This document shows, piece by piece, positions 47,777 to 59,713 of a stretch of 64,000 nucleotides of DNA. Under the pieces are notes generated by a model, which saw only the letters and a list, made by a program, of their open reading frames with translations, did not search any database and had not been told where the DNA came from. The stretch is from Piper betle (taxonomy: Eukaryota > Streptophyta > Magnoliopsida > Piperales > Piperaceae), in assembly GCA_033002965.1 (NCBI GenBank), contig JAURVB010003124.1:340457-404456 (forward strand), written 5' to 3'. The position numbers and the translations under genes are program-made. How positions within the stretch are numbered: position 1 is the stretch's first letter; every line of letters starts with the position of its first letter.

Positions 47777-48818
47777 CGCTGTGTCGACATATGGCCGCTC
47801 ATGCCGTCGAACAACCGTACCCGCGAAAATTGTATATTTGATTATGTTTATGTTTTTTTTTAAGAAAAAAAGAATTTTTTTTTGTTTACAAAGAAATGTG
47901 GAAAAAATTGTTGATGTGGAATCTGATTAATATTCTCGAAGGTGCTATTTGTGCTATAAATTGATGGTGGCACAAATTCGTTGTATATTTTAGGGTGGAA
48001 CACCCTGTCTAAATCAGATCGATTTTAATTTAATTTTAATGATTTTCAAACTCGTATTTTGATCTTCGAAATTTGAAATCGAACTAAAACGTGAATTTTG
48101 CCCAACACAAAACTGGGCTAAAATTGTTTGGTTATAGATATCAAATTTTCAAATTTAGAGCTAAGTTATACACATATATAACTATTTGTGTGCGGGATTG
48201 CAAGTAATATGGTTCGGCAGGACGAAAGACACCCTTGCCACAAAAAGAAATTGTGCAAGCTAAATAAAATACTACAAATGAGGAATAAACACTCAAGATT
48301 TTTACGTGGTTCCTTAGAGTTCAATTCGAATCCCTTAGTCACTAACGGTGAGATTTGTATTTATAATCTATTATTTCTTCTTTAATTTTACACTTTACAG
48401 AAAATGGTGAATTTTATTGTCTTTTGAATTGATCTACCTTTCATAACTTCAACCCCAATGCCCTAGTTCGTATCTTTCTTGTTTTCAAATCTTCAAAATA
48501 ACTGACTACTGCGTCTAGAAATAGGTGGCACACGCTAAACCAGTTTCAATTCAGGTCACTAGCTGGTCGCAGACATGGTTTGGCTTGATGGTTAGGGTCC
48601 AAGTTAGCTTGGATCTGATCATAACATGGGGTAGTGGGATGTGAACGTGGATCTGTTAGGCATGTTGATGGGGGCGACTACAAACAGGGACGAAAAACCC
48701 ATCTTCTCTTGTAGTGCAATGGCGGTTTTGAGGGCTCCGAAGATGACATTTTTCAGCAATTCCAGCGATGGGGACTGCCCAGATTGGAAGATATCAAATC
48801 GATTAGTGGTTAGGCAGT
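47777..48818. other. Intergenic, with a repeat shared with the MYG1 upstream region
   Basis: The segment 48190-48330, read on the minus strand, resembles 32130-32230 and 37320-37420: a GAACCACGTAAAAA block, then GTGTTTATTCCTC, then TTAGCTTGCACAA. This pattern is common in Copia-type LTR remnants. No gene is seen. Confidence 0.45.
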
Positions 48819-49219
48819 TGGAAGGGGTTTCTTCTCCAAGCTCCACAACCAATTCCTTGCCCTTGGCTGGCTTGGAACTCTGCTTTGCTGGTACCATCTT
48901 TATGACAAACTTCCTAGATGAAGGGGGATGAAGATCAACAGCAACAATGGTAGAAGAAGGGCTGCAATTGCTGCAACCAAGGGGAGGAACCAGGGGCGTC
49001 CTGGTTCCTTGGATTCCAAGAAACCTTGGAGGGTGGAGCAATCTCCAAAAGGGTGAATTTGATTTCAAAACAAAAGTTGTTATACAATTCTGTTACAGCC
49101 CCCTTTTGTAGGCATCTTTCCTAGTGAAATTACCTAAACACCCCTACTCAATTACCCCTACTAACAACCCTACTAACAATACTACCATTCTACTAACAAT
49201 GCTAACAATATTCATAACA
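48819..49219 (-). repeat. 3' LTR of the Ty3/gypsy element
   Basis: 401 bases; matches 53960-54362 with only scattered differences (for example AGCTCC/AGTTCC near its inner end). Confidence 0.9.
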
Positions 49220-49232
49220 ATTCCCTCCCCAT
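49220..49232 (-). other. Polypurine tract of the Ty3/gypsy element
   Basis: ATGGGGAGGGAAT on the minus strand, directly upstream of the 3' LTR; the plus-strand primer for reverse transcription. Confidence 0.8.
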
Positions 49233-49281
49233 GAAACACAACCTTGCCCTCAAGGTTGCAAGATACAATGAATTACAAACA

Positions 49282-50294
49282 TCAACTTTCCATTTGTGTT
49301 GCAGCTGGGAGAGATGTATGGATATAAGCACCAGCAACTACCAAAGCTTTCAATTGAGAGATATGGAAGACGTTGTGTATTTGAGAGTCTGCTGGTAGCC
49401 GCAACTCGTAGGCAACCTGACCAATGCGCTTGGTGATTGGGAAAGGACCGTAAAAGCGGGCAGCTAGTTTGTTTGATTGCTTGGTTCTCAAGAAATTTTG
49501 TCTGTATGGCTGGAGTTTCAAATAGACCTGCTGCCCCACTTGGAACTCAGCATCACGTCCCCGGAGATCATGGTAATGCTTCATCCTCAGCTGTGCTGCT
49601 GCCAAGTTGTCCTTCAATTCCCTCAACAACTGATCTCTGGTCCTCAACACCTCATCACCTCTGCTGTTCTAGCTGTTCCCGGAATGTATGACAATAGGGT
49701 GGGTGGTTGCATATTGTACTCGGCTTCAAAAGGACTCATTCGTATTACAGATTGGAAGCTGGTATTGTAACAAAACTCAGCCCATGGCAGCCATTTAACC
49801 CAAGTATGAGGTCTATCTGCTGTAAAACATCTCAGATATTGCTCCAACACCTTGTTTATTGCTTCGGTTTGGCCATCGGTTTGAGGGTGATAGGCGGAGC
49901 TGTAGTTGAAGGCAACCCCTTGTAAGCTGAAAAGTTCCTTCCAAAAAGAACTAGTGAAGGTTGGATCCCTGTCACATACAATCAAAGCCAGCATCCTATG
50001 CAATTTGAAAATTTCATCAAAGAACAACTTGGCAATAGATTGAGCCGAAAAGGGATGAGCAATAGGAAGGAAATGGCTGTACTTGGAAAGCTTGTCAACC
50101 ACCACAAAAATGCCATCTTTTGCATGACTCTTTGGCAATCCACTAATGAACTCCATGCTAATGGAAGTCCATATTTGTTGGGGTAAAGGAAGTGGTTGTA
50201 ATAATCTAGCTGGTGCTAACGTGGAACTCTTTAAATTTTGACAAATGTCACAATTCTGCAAATAGCTCACCACGTCCTTGTGCATCCGAGACTA
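49282..50294 (-). pseudogene. Ty3/gypsy integrase part, separated by a stop and a frameshift
   Basis: The frame after the TAG carries the end of the zinc-binding domain (SYLQNCDICQ), the catalytic core with its first Asp in the VVVDKLSKYSHF segment, the second Asp in CDRDPTFTS and the Glu in DGQTEAINK. A one-base loss near 49650-49658 moves the C-terminal part (HYHDLRGRD ... QVYLKLQPYRQ ... HNVFHISQLK) to another frame, ending at 49282. A clear chromodomain is not visible after the HNVFHxSxLK motif, so the C-terminus is short compared with chromoviruses. Confidence 0.85.
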
Positions 50295-53200
50295 AAAGAA
50301 AACCGCTCTAAGTCGCTTCAAGGTCTTTTGAATCCCCTCATGAGTACCATCATGGAACTCTTTCAGAATGATGGGTATAATATCCATTTGAGAAGTCAAG
50401 TAAATCCGATGTTTGTAAAATAGGATGTCGTCCCTCACTTCCCACCTTGAGGACAGCTTGTTGTCAGCACATTGTTGTTTCAGTTTCAATAAATGCTCAT
50501 TGGTAGTATAGGCTTGTTTGATCACCTCCAACCAACTTGGCAAAGCCACTGAGAGTGTTGTACAAGAGAGCGTCCCTGTTTGCTTGGTCACCTTTCCAAC
50601 GGTTTCCAGCAAATTGCCTTCATGCTGTCTCGACAAGGCATCAGCAACTCTATTTTCCTTCCCGGGTTTGTATTCGATGACGAAGTCATATCCTAACAAC
50701 TTCATCAACCATTTCTGTTGTGCCATGGTATGAATCTGCTGATCCCATAAAAACTTGAGGCTGGAATGATCTGTTCGGACCACAAATGATCGACCCAACA
50801 AGTAGTGACGCCACTTTTGGACAGCCAACACTAAAGCCATCATCTCCCTTTCATAAGCTGACAGCAATAAATTTCTCCCATTCAATTTCTTACTGACAAA
50901 TGCAATGGGCTGGTTTTGTTGCATCAAAACAGCCCCTATTCCCATCCCACTCGCGTCACACTCGATCACAAAGGGTATATTGAAGTTTGGTAACACCAAC
51001 ACCGGAGCCTTTGTGAGAGCTTGTTTCAGGTCATGGAAGGCTTGCTCCACGAGAAGGTCCCAATGATAAGCATTCTTTTTCAGTAAATCCGACAATGGAG
51101 CTGCTAGAGTACCAAAGCCCTTGATAAATTTTCTATAATACCCAGCTAATCCCAAAAAAGCTCTTATACTCTTAACTAATCTCGGCGTCGGCCAATTCAC
51201 AATAGCCTCTATTTTTTCCTTGTCCACGCCAACACCTTCGGATGAGATAACATGTCCCAAATACTGAATTTGACGCAACCCAAAAGAGCATTTTTCTTTC
51301 TTAGCATACAACTCATGTCTAAGCAACTCAGCTAGCGTCAATTCAAGATGGTATAGATGTTCATCCCAACACTTGTTGTAGATAAGAATATCATCAAAGA
51401 AAACTAAAATAAATTTTCTGAGATATGGAGCAAATACCTCATTCATGAAAGCTTGGAAGGTGGAAGGAGCATTGGATAATCTGAACGGCATAACCTTGAA
51501 CTCATAATGCCCATGGTGTGTCCAGAAAGCTGTTTTGTGGACATCATCTCCATACATTCTTATTTGGTGATAACCTGACCTCAAATCCAGCTTAGAAAAA
51601 TAGGTAGTACCATGTAATTCATCCAAGAGTTCATCAATGTTGGGAATGGGAAACTTATCCTTTATTGTTGCCTTGTTGAGAGCCCTATAATCGACACACA
51701 TCCTCCAACTTCCATCTTTCTTCTTGACTAGCAACACCAGAGCTGAATAGGGACTTGATGTAGGCTGAATTATTCCATCCTCCAGTAATTGCTTCACTTG
51801 TCTCTCAATTTCATTTTTCTGAAAGTAAGGATACCGATACGGTCTCACGGCTACCGGCAGCGTTCCCTCCTTGAGGTTCACATGATGGTCATGAGGGTGT
51901 GTAGGCGGCAGCCCCTTGGGTACAGAAAACACCTTGTCAAACCTTAGCAGTAGCTGATCCAATCCATCTTGTTGTTGAGCTGTTAAGGTAGTTTCCGGTT
52001 GACCCAAAACCATGCTGTTTACCACTTGCAAGTTCATCAATAACCCTTGTTTCCTTTGTTTGAAAGATTGTGAAATACTCTTCTTATCACACAACTGATC
52101 CGGAGGAGTGATCTGCCCTCTTAATTCCACTGTTTTCTCTTTATCTTTGAAGGACATCGTGAGGGATTCAAAGTCCCATAGGATTGGCCCCAACGTCTTC
52201 AACCATTGAATACCCAAAACGATGTCAATCTCTTCCAACTGAAGTATGAAAAATTCCGAAGTAGTAGCATATCCTGGAAATTCAATCTTGATAGCTGAAC
52301 ACCTCTTCCCACAACTCATTCGGTCGCCATTGGCAATCTGATCTTTGGGTCCATTGCTGGTTTCCTTCGGCAACTTCAATTTATGAACCAGCTTTGCATT
52401 CACAAAATTGTGGGAGCTACCCGAATCAATCAGAATTGTCACTTGGTGTCCACCCACTCTTCCGAGAACCCTCATGGTGTTTGAGGTAATGATTCCCGTC
52501 AAAGCATTCAAGGAGATGGCTGGAGTAAGGGAGTCATCTTCCGGGTCACTATCGTCCTCCTCCGACAGTTCCTCCTCCCTCTCCACTTCAATGATGAATA
52601 ACCTTTTACACTTGTGTCCAGGTACAAATTTCTCGTCACACCTGAAACACAATCCAGCCTCCTTTCTCTCTTGCAATTGCTTGATGCTGAATTTCCGTCC
52701 ATGAGGAATCTCCTTGAATTGCTGCTCTGCTACTACCCCAACATTAGCCTTGACCGACCCAAAACTACCTCCCTTGTTAAACGGTCCAGCTGCATGTTGA
52801 TATCCCCTGTTCATTGCTCTCCCAATTGTTGCTGATTTCTGATTCACATGGTTCTCCAAATGTCTAGCCAGCCCTTGAGCGTCCAGTAAGGTGTCCGGCT
52901 TCCTAGCTTTCACCTCCATTCTCAATTGAGGCTTGCGACCACAAGTATAGCTGCTGATTCTTTGCTTTTCAGTCATGCTTCCAGCTCTAGTGGCCAACCG
53001 GTTAAATTGAACGGTATACTCTTGAACTGATGTGTCCTGTTTTAACCGAGTAAGGTCGCCATAAAAATCCTCATACTCCGAGGGACCGAACTGAAGATTC
53101 ATGGCTTCCTTCAATTCAGGCCAACTAGGAATCCCATGATGTTCTTGCAGCATATCAAACCAAATTTGTGCATCATCCTCCAAATGAAAACTTGCCAACT

Positions 53201-53873
53201 CTACTTGCAATCTCTCTTGGACGTGATGCAGCTTGAAAAATTTTTCTGCCCTGCTAAACCATGAAATTGGGTCCTTGGTTCCATCAAACTTTGGAAAGCT
53301 GATCTTGGAGCCTTTCAAGAAATCTTCATTTGGGTCATCATAGGCAGCAATATCCCTGCAATTTTGGGCAGCGCCTTCCTGGAAATTTTGTCGAGCAGGT
53401 GCTCTTCCTCTCCTGCCCATACCGAATTGCTTTCTTCCTCCTTGCAGCAGCGTCTCTTCCAGCTGTTCTTGGTGGTACAAACCCTGCAATACATCATCAC
53501 AAGATCGCCTACCCTGCAATCCATCCTCACAAGGTCGCCTACCATGCAACCCATCCTCACAAAGTCGCCCCATCCCTGCTGAAATTGGATGTGCTCCTGG
53601 ATGACGATCAGCCATACCCTGCAACAGCCCCTCATGGTGTCGCCCCCTCTCTACTGATGTCAACAACACCTCTTGGGGACGTCCAACATGGGATTCCAGC
53701 ACCTCTTGGGGACGTCCAACATGGGATTCCAGCAATGGATCATCCCTCTCCATCCCCATTGCAGGAACCCTCCCCTGAATTGTCCCAATACCTTCTCTAT
53801 TTCCCAAACCATCACTTCTTGATTGCAGTAATAAATCAAACTTTGATGACATATTGGTAATGGCAGCAATCAA
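50292..53873 (-). pseudogene. Ty3/gypsy gag-protease-RT-RNase H polyprotein, ended by an early TAG
   Basis: About 1,190 codons. In order: a repeat-rich N-terminus; a gag core (FPKFDGTKDPISWFSRAEKFF, then a YEDFYGDLTRLKQ segment); a zinc knuckle (CFRCDEKFVPGHKC); an aspartic protease (ILIDSGSSHNFV); reverse transcriptase with the FFDDILIY box, where F replaces the usual Y or V, and MPFRLSNAP, where R replaces the usual G; RNase H (ECDASGMGIGAVL, RTDHSSLKFL); and the start of the integrase zinc-binding region. Translation stops at TAG 50292-50294 where a Trp is usual. The first codon as drawn is TTG. The frame is open further upstream, and the first clear ATG lies about eight codons in (near 53850), so the native start is unsettled. 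Confidence 0.88.
53481..53733 (-). repeat. In-frame minisatellites in the gag N-terminus
   Basis: Three 30-base units (53481-53510, 53511-53540, 53541-53570) and two identical 33-base units (53668-53700, 53701-53733). Both unit lengths are multiples of three and keep the gag frame open, giving repeated peptides such as VLESHVGRPQE and CEDGLQGRR. Confidence 0.85.
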
Positions 53874-53943
53874 TTGATCTTTAACCCTCCTAATCTGGGA
53901 TAATTCATCAAGATGGGGTGAAGAAGACGTACCTCCCTCGACC

Positions 53944-53959
53944 TGCTATGATACCAATC
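53944..53959 (-). other. Primer-binding site of the Ty3/gypsy element
   Basis: TTGGTATCATAGCAGG on the minus strand just inside the 5' LTR; resembles the plant initiator-Met tRNA site TGGTATCAGAGC with one change. Confidence 0.8.
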
Positions 53960-54362
53960 TGGAAGGGGTTTCTTCTCCAAGTTCCACAACCAATTCCTTG
54001 CCCTTGGCTGGCCTGGAACTCTGCTTTGCTGGTGCCATCTTGATGACGAACTTCCTGGATGAAGGGGGATGAAGATCAACAGCAACAATGGTGGAAGAAG
54101 GGCTGCAATTGCTGCAACCAAGGGGAAGGAACCATGGGCGTCCTGGTTCCTTGGGTTCCAAGAAACCTTGGAGGGGTGGAGCAATCTCCAAAAGGGTGAA
54201 TTTGATTTCAAAACAAAAGTTGTTACACAATTCTGTTACAGCCCCCTTTTGTAGGCATCTTTCCTAGTGAAATTACCCAAACACCCCTACTCAATTACCC
54301 CTACTAACAACCCTACTAACAATACTACCATTCTACTAACAATGCTAACAATATTCATAACA
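53960..54362 (-). repeat. 5' LTR of the Ty3/gypsy element
   Basis: 403 bases; pairs with 48819-49219. Confidence 0.9.
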
Positions 54363-55672
54363 ACAGTGGTCTGGTGATTGGTGTTGTGCTGGCTGGTGGC
54401 AGTAGCGGTGAAAAGTTTTGGTGGCACTGTGTATCGCCCGACCACTTATCGTTGTCTTTGGGCGACTGTGGAGGCTGAATGCAGTGGATCTCGATTGGAC
54501 TTGTATTTAGCAATGAGAAGAACCTACTGCAGGTGGATTCATGTCCTTTGGTGGCTTCAGTCGCTCAGATGGAGACTGGAAAGATGGTCAAATCCTGTTG
54601 TTGCACTGCTCTGGTAGGTCTCTTTTAGGCTGTTTTTGGTTAAGGATGAGGCTCTTCAATCGCAGATCTCTACTCGGGTTTGTTGACAATGTTGAGAGTT
54701 TGATGGAAGTGTTGGTCTAACCATAAGCCGCCTGGGTTGGCCGTATGGAGGGCCCAAAGTTGACTACTTGCTGTTTTCTACTGCTACACTACTCTGGCGA
54801 GTTGCTTCTCGAAGCTTTTTCAGTGACAGAGGTCTTCTCCGGTGATGGCCCTCGGATGGGTTTTGTTGGCAGTATTGAGGGGAGTCCAATGGAAGTTGTG
54901 GTCTTGCCAGAGGCCACTTAGGCTGGTTGTACGAATAGCAACAAGGTGGCTGATTAATGATATTCTCAATCCGGCAAAGGGCTTTTTGGCTTTTTCCAGC
55001 AAGGTGGCTGTCGACGGGGTGATTCTAGACTGGGTTGTGTCGGGGGCACTCCAAACTCTGCATCGGTGGGCTAGGGGGTCGTCGGAGATGGATCTCTGGC
55101 GAGCTCCTCCCCTTCCTTCTTCCTTTCCTACTTCTTTCTTCTACTCTTCTCTCTTTTTTCCTTTCAACGTACAAGCCCCCTATTCTCCTTCACCATTTGG
55201 GTATTTATAAACGCCTTGGGGAATTTCTCTGTTCTACAATTCAAGGCCTCAAATCAGACCTTCTAAACCTCCTATATTAATCTCTTCTTATCTTTTCCTT
55301 GTCTTGTGGAGCTGTTAGAACCAAGTTATCGATGATAGGAGGTGTATATGGGTTATCAGAGCCGAACATGAGTAAACATGTTCATATTTGTGTTTGTTCA
55401 ATAACAAATCAAACATGTAAAATAAATCACAAATTAATTAAATGACTTATTATAATTCAAACAAAGCTTAAATATTATTCAGGATTTGGTTTTTCTATCA
55501 ATTTTTATTTTGGCGAAGTTCAAAACTCAAATGCTCAGTTGCACAAATGGAAACATAACCAAACTCTTGCCAAATAAAATTTATCCTCATCACACTGCAC
55601 CCCCTTAATCACGGTTATTATGTAAGTCTATGATTTACATCATTATAAGAGAATTATTCACCTCTCTCCCCC
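54363..55672. other. Repeat-derived flank with TATA-like and primer-site-like motifs
   Basis: Contains TATTTATAAACG near 55199-55210 and GGTTATCAGAGCC near 55350, which resembles a tRNA-Met primer site. The purine tract at 55080-55180 matches the 29.7-30.9 kb repeat on the other strand. It may be an older plus-strand LTR into which the gypsy element inserted. No gene is supported. Confidence 0.4.
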
Positions 55673-58600
55673 TATAACACCCCGCTTCGGTTCTCCCGTG
55701 AACCAATCCGGAGATGCTACTAGTGACCGAACCATTTGTTAATCTACTTGATTTGGTTAAGACGACCCGGATCTACCCTCGGCGTCTTAAGTGACATGTA
55801 AAGCATGGATGGAATAATTAGGTTCTAATGCAGTCCTACATGCATGCTATGACGTGCAAACAAAAACAGAACAATAGCAATAGATGAAAAATCCAAAGAA
55901 AAATATCTATTTCTATAGAAAAATGGACTTAGTTTCCCCTAAAAGCGTAATAAGGGCCAACCTATCCACATCAGGGATATATAAATATTTTATCAAAATA
56001 ATATAATATATGACAATCTATCATGGCATTCAGTCATTATCACTTCATCTTCATCTGAGCCAAGTCTAAGCTTCAAGGCTCTCTGCTTATTCACATTTAT
56101 TTATTCTTTTCATAGGCAATTTATCAAGACATATCACAACATGATTATCATCATTTACAAAGCATCAACACACCATCATTATACATTACACACGACAGGT
56201 ACACGTGTGTGCGGTTCCATGCTACTCCTCTGCAGTCCCGACAACTTTCATTTGTCGCGATTCTCACCTACATAAATATAGAAAACTGTCAATAACGAGT
56301 GTTACCGGTACAAAAAATAACTAATAATAAACTTACACAGGAGACCCTCTTGTTGAATAAAAAGGCCATATACTTCCTCAAGAACTCTCATAAGGGCAAT
56401 AATGGGAGTCATCGACCTTGGGTGGCATCATCCCCTTTCCATATCATTCTCTTTCTATAACATTCTCTTTCCTTGGCCATTTAAACTATCTCTTTTCGCG
56501 AAAAAATCATTCTCTTTCTCTCGGCCCTCTACATCTTCTGTATTACTCCTGGCCCTGAGTACATAGGCTGAGTACTCTTAGATATGCACCTTCAGTACCC
56601 TTTTACACCACAAGTCTAGAAATGTGCTGCACAGCAGTACCAGTAAACCTCCACACTTCTTTGGGTTTGAGGAACTCAAAGGTGGAGTTATCAAGATCCC
56701 TTGGGAATGGAGTAGATGCTCACCAGTTATAGAGCCCGCTTTGACAAACACATGCTTTATCTCAAGACGTGGCCGTCGATTTTCCTTATCACACATCTCA
56801 CTAAAAATGTGAAAACTACATATACATAGGCCTGGATAGGGAGTTTAGTAAAATAGGCTCAAAGGCATCGTGAGTTGGATATTCGAAAATATAATAGAGG
56901 GATCTCATCCTCGAAGGTTATTAATCCTAAAAATACGATCAGCTAAATGGCCTATGTGGAGTGGGATACGATAAACCCACTACTAGACACGTCTTCTTTC
57001 TTATTTTAAACAAAACATGATAGAATGAGACAATAAATCTAGAGTGAGTCCTAAACAAATCAGGCAGAAGTTCTATGCGTATCCTCGCGCCTATGTGGCG
57101 AGCTCCGGCTCCGTACCTATACATCAAATCTAGAAGCTAATGTCTGCTAACTGAATGATGCATCAACTCAACATGAACATCACACTCACAACACAATCAT
57201 CATCCATCATAGTCAATAATCATTAGTGTAAAAATAATTCTAACTCATACTATTCATACCAATTTTATTATGTTTTTCTAAGTTACATCCTAGTCGATTC
57301 ACATGCTCAGATTAATTTACCTAATTAGATCACTAACATCCATTCACTATCAAGCAAATCACGCAAATCATCACTTCATTCACGATCAAATATTTATCAT
57401 AACAATTAATCAATCCTAGAATGTTATGCTAATAATTATCAATTTTAAATAATTAAATCAGAGATAATTATACTTTGCATCATCGGCAATCAGTGACGAT
57501 TAGGGTTTTGTCACATGTCTCAAAGCTCGAATTCGACACTCGGCGGCGTCTAAAGTTCGATTAGGTTCGACTGTAACACCTCAATCCAGTTCACTCTCAA
57601 TATGGACCGGAATCGTTATAATGGATCAAACTACTCGTAAACCGATTAAGTTGGTTGACCCAAAAACCTAAATGACTACGATATAACCCTCTCAACGTCT
57701 CAAGATGGAGTATGCCGCTAATGCTCAAACAAGGTATGAATAAGATGCAAACCCTAATAAGATGCTACATGAATGTCATGATGATGGTCACACCAAATAA
57801 TTAAAATAGCAAGCAAAATTAATGCAAAATTCTGGAATAAAACGGACAGAATCTCCTCTAAAAGTGCAATAAGGAGACAACCTGTAAAAAAGGTACAATA
57901 TAGTATATATAAAAGCAATAGTTTTTACCACAATAAGATTCAAAACATTAACACATGTCGCAATCAAGGTCGCGCCCCACCTGCAAATCATACTCATCAC
58001 ATTTACTTCATTTTCATCTTAGCACAACAAATCATTTTTGAACATTTTCACATATACACAAACATGTATATCCACAAGCATCATTCAAACCACATCACAT
58101 CTTAAGCAAAAGTCGACGCAATGCCAAGTATGTGTGTGCAATGCAATGCAAAAGTCGATGCGGCGTCAAGGCCGATGTGTTCAATTTATATTCCTCACCT
58201 ACATATATAATACAAAATCATCATCAACGATTGTTACTAATTCAGAAATAACTAATATCAAACTGAAACATGAGAGCTAACTCTCATGGAAAGCAAACAA
58301 TCATATATCTTCTTCAGAACTCTCATAAGGTCAACTACAGAGGAGCCATTAAGCGGTTGACTCAACAGCATCCTGATCTAACTGATGTTATGCCACTCTC
58401 GGCAATACTTTTCTAATCCTACTCTCGAGAAAGCCTGTGTCCTAAGCCCTCTCCGAACCTCCATATTTCTCTTGGCCTTGAGCACGTAGGCTGAGTGCTC
58501 TCAAGCATGTGCCTTCAGTATTCTTTGAACCGTAAGTACAAACACACATTGTACTTGACACTACCCGTAAACCTTCACATTCTCTGGGTGTAGGGGCACT

Positions 58601-58792
58601 CAAATGTGGAGTTATCAGGATCCCTCGGGAATGGAACAGTCCGCTCACTAATCTAGAGCCCGCTTGGATAGGCACATGCACCCGCTTGTGGTACGCACGA
58701 GTCGATTCACCTTCTCTTGTCTCACTGAAAACTAGATAAAAATTATTTAGAGGGTTGGGACATAATTTATTATAAAAGACCCGAAGGAAACT

Positions 58793-59713
58793 TGTAACGA
58801 CCCAGCCCAAAGTGCAACGTAATGGGCTAAGTCATTTCTTTAAAATGGGTACCCCGGAAGTTAAAGATCTATAGTCCATTCCCACTTATAAACATGATCT
58901 TCTCCCAGTAGGTATTAGATGTGGGACTAAGTTGAGGGATCTCACAATCCACCCACCTTAGGGAATTTCGTCCCCGAAATGCCTATTCTTAGCCCATTGT
59001 TAGCCCCAGCCCACGACCTTTCTGTCCCGTGACCAGCAGCCTAGTCAACTTTTCTAGTCTTGGCCCATTGCTAACCCCAGCCCATGACCTTTTTTTGGCC
59101 CGTGACCGGCAGCCTAGCCAACGTCCCTAGTCCATCCCACCATCTAACACGAAACCAGGTCGGCTCTGATACCATTTGTAACGACCCAGCCCAAAGTGCA
59201 ACGTAATGGGCTAAGTCATCTCTTTAAAATGGGTACCCCGGAAGTTAAAGATCTCTAGTCCATTCCCACTTATAAACAGGATCTTCTCCCAGTAGGTATT
59301 AGATGTGGGACTAAGTTGAGGGATCTCACAATCCACCCACCATAGGAAATTTCGTCCCCGAAATGCCTATTCTTGGCCCGTTGCTAGCCCCATCCCACGT
59401 CCTTTCTGGCCCGTGACCGGCAGCCTAGCCAACGTTTCTAGTCTTGGCCCGTTGCTAACCCCAGCCCACTACCTTTTTTGGCCCGTGACCGGCAGCCTAG
59501 CCAACGACCCTAGTCCATCCCACCATCTAACACTGAACCAGGTCGGCTCTGATACCATTTGTAACGACCCAGCCCAAAGTGCAACGTAATGGGCTAAGTC
59601 ATCTCTTTAAAATGGGTACCCCGGAAGTTAAAGATCTATAGTCCATTCCCACTTATAAACATGATCTTCTCCCACTAGGTATTAGATGTGGGACTAAGTT
59701 GAGGGATCTCACA
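58793..59713 (-). mobile_element. TRIM array 1: three LTRs, two internal domains
   Basis: 154-base terminal repeats at 58793-58946, 59177-59330 and 59560-59713 (minus strand: TGTGAGATCCC ... GGTCGTTACA) separated by internals of 230 and 229 bases. Each internal begins, on the minus strand, with AATGGTATCAGAGCC, a textbook initiator-Met primer site (for example 59162-59176), and ends with the purine-rich AAGGTGGGTGGAT next to the following LTR. There is no coding capacity. This is the form of a terminal-repeat retrotransposon in miniature. Flanks are AAACT (58788-58792) and CAACT (59714-59718), a target duplication with one difference. Confidence 0.88.
59162..59176 (-). other. TRIM primer-binding site
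   Basis: AATGGTATCAGAGCC on the minus strand, directly after the LTR end; copies occur before 59560, 61969, 62280 and 62591. Confidence 0.85.

Larger units (their letters stand above)
48819..54362 (-). mobile_element. Full-length Ty3/gypsy retrotransposon
   Basis: A 5.54 kb element. The 3' LTR is 48819-49219 (401 bases) and the 5' LTR 53960-54362 (403 bases), near identical, starting TGTTATGAATATTG and ending CCCCTTCCA on the minus strand. The target duplication is GCAGT (48814-48818) against ACAGT (54363-54367), with one mismatch. The primer site TTGGTATCATAGCAGG follows the 5' LTR, and the polypurine tract ATGGGGAGGGAAT directly precedes the 3' LTR. The order gag, protease, reverse transcriptase, RNase H, integrase is that of gypsy elements. 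The reading frame is broken twice. Confidence 0.92.
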
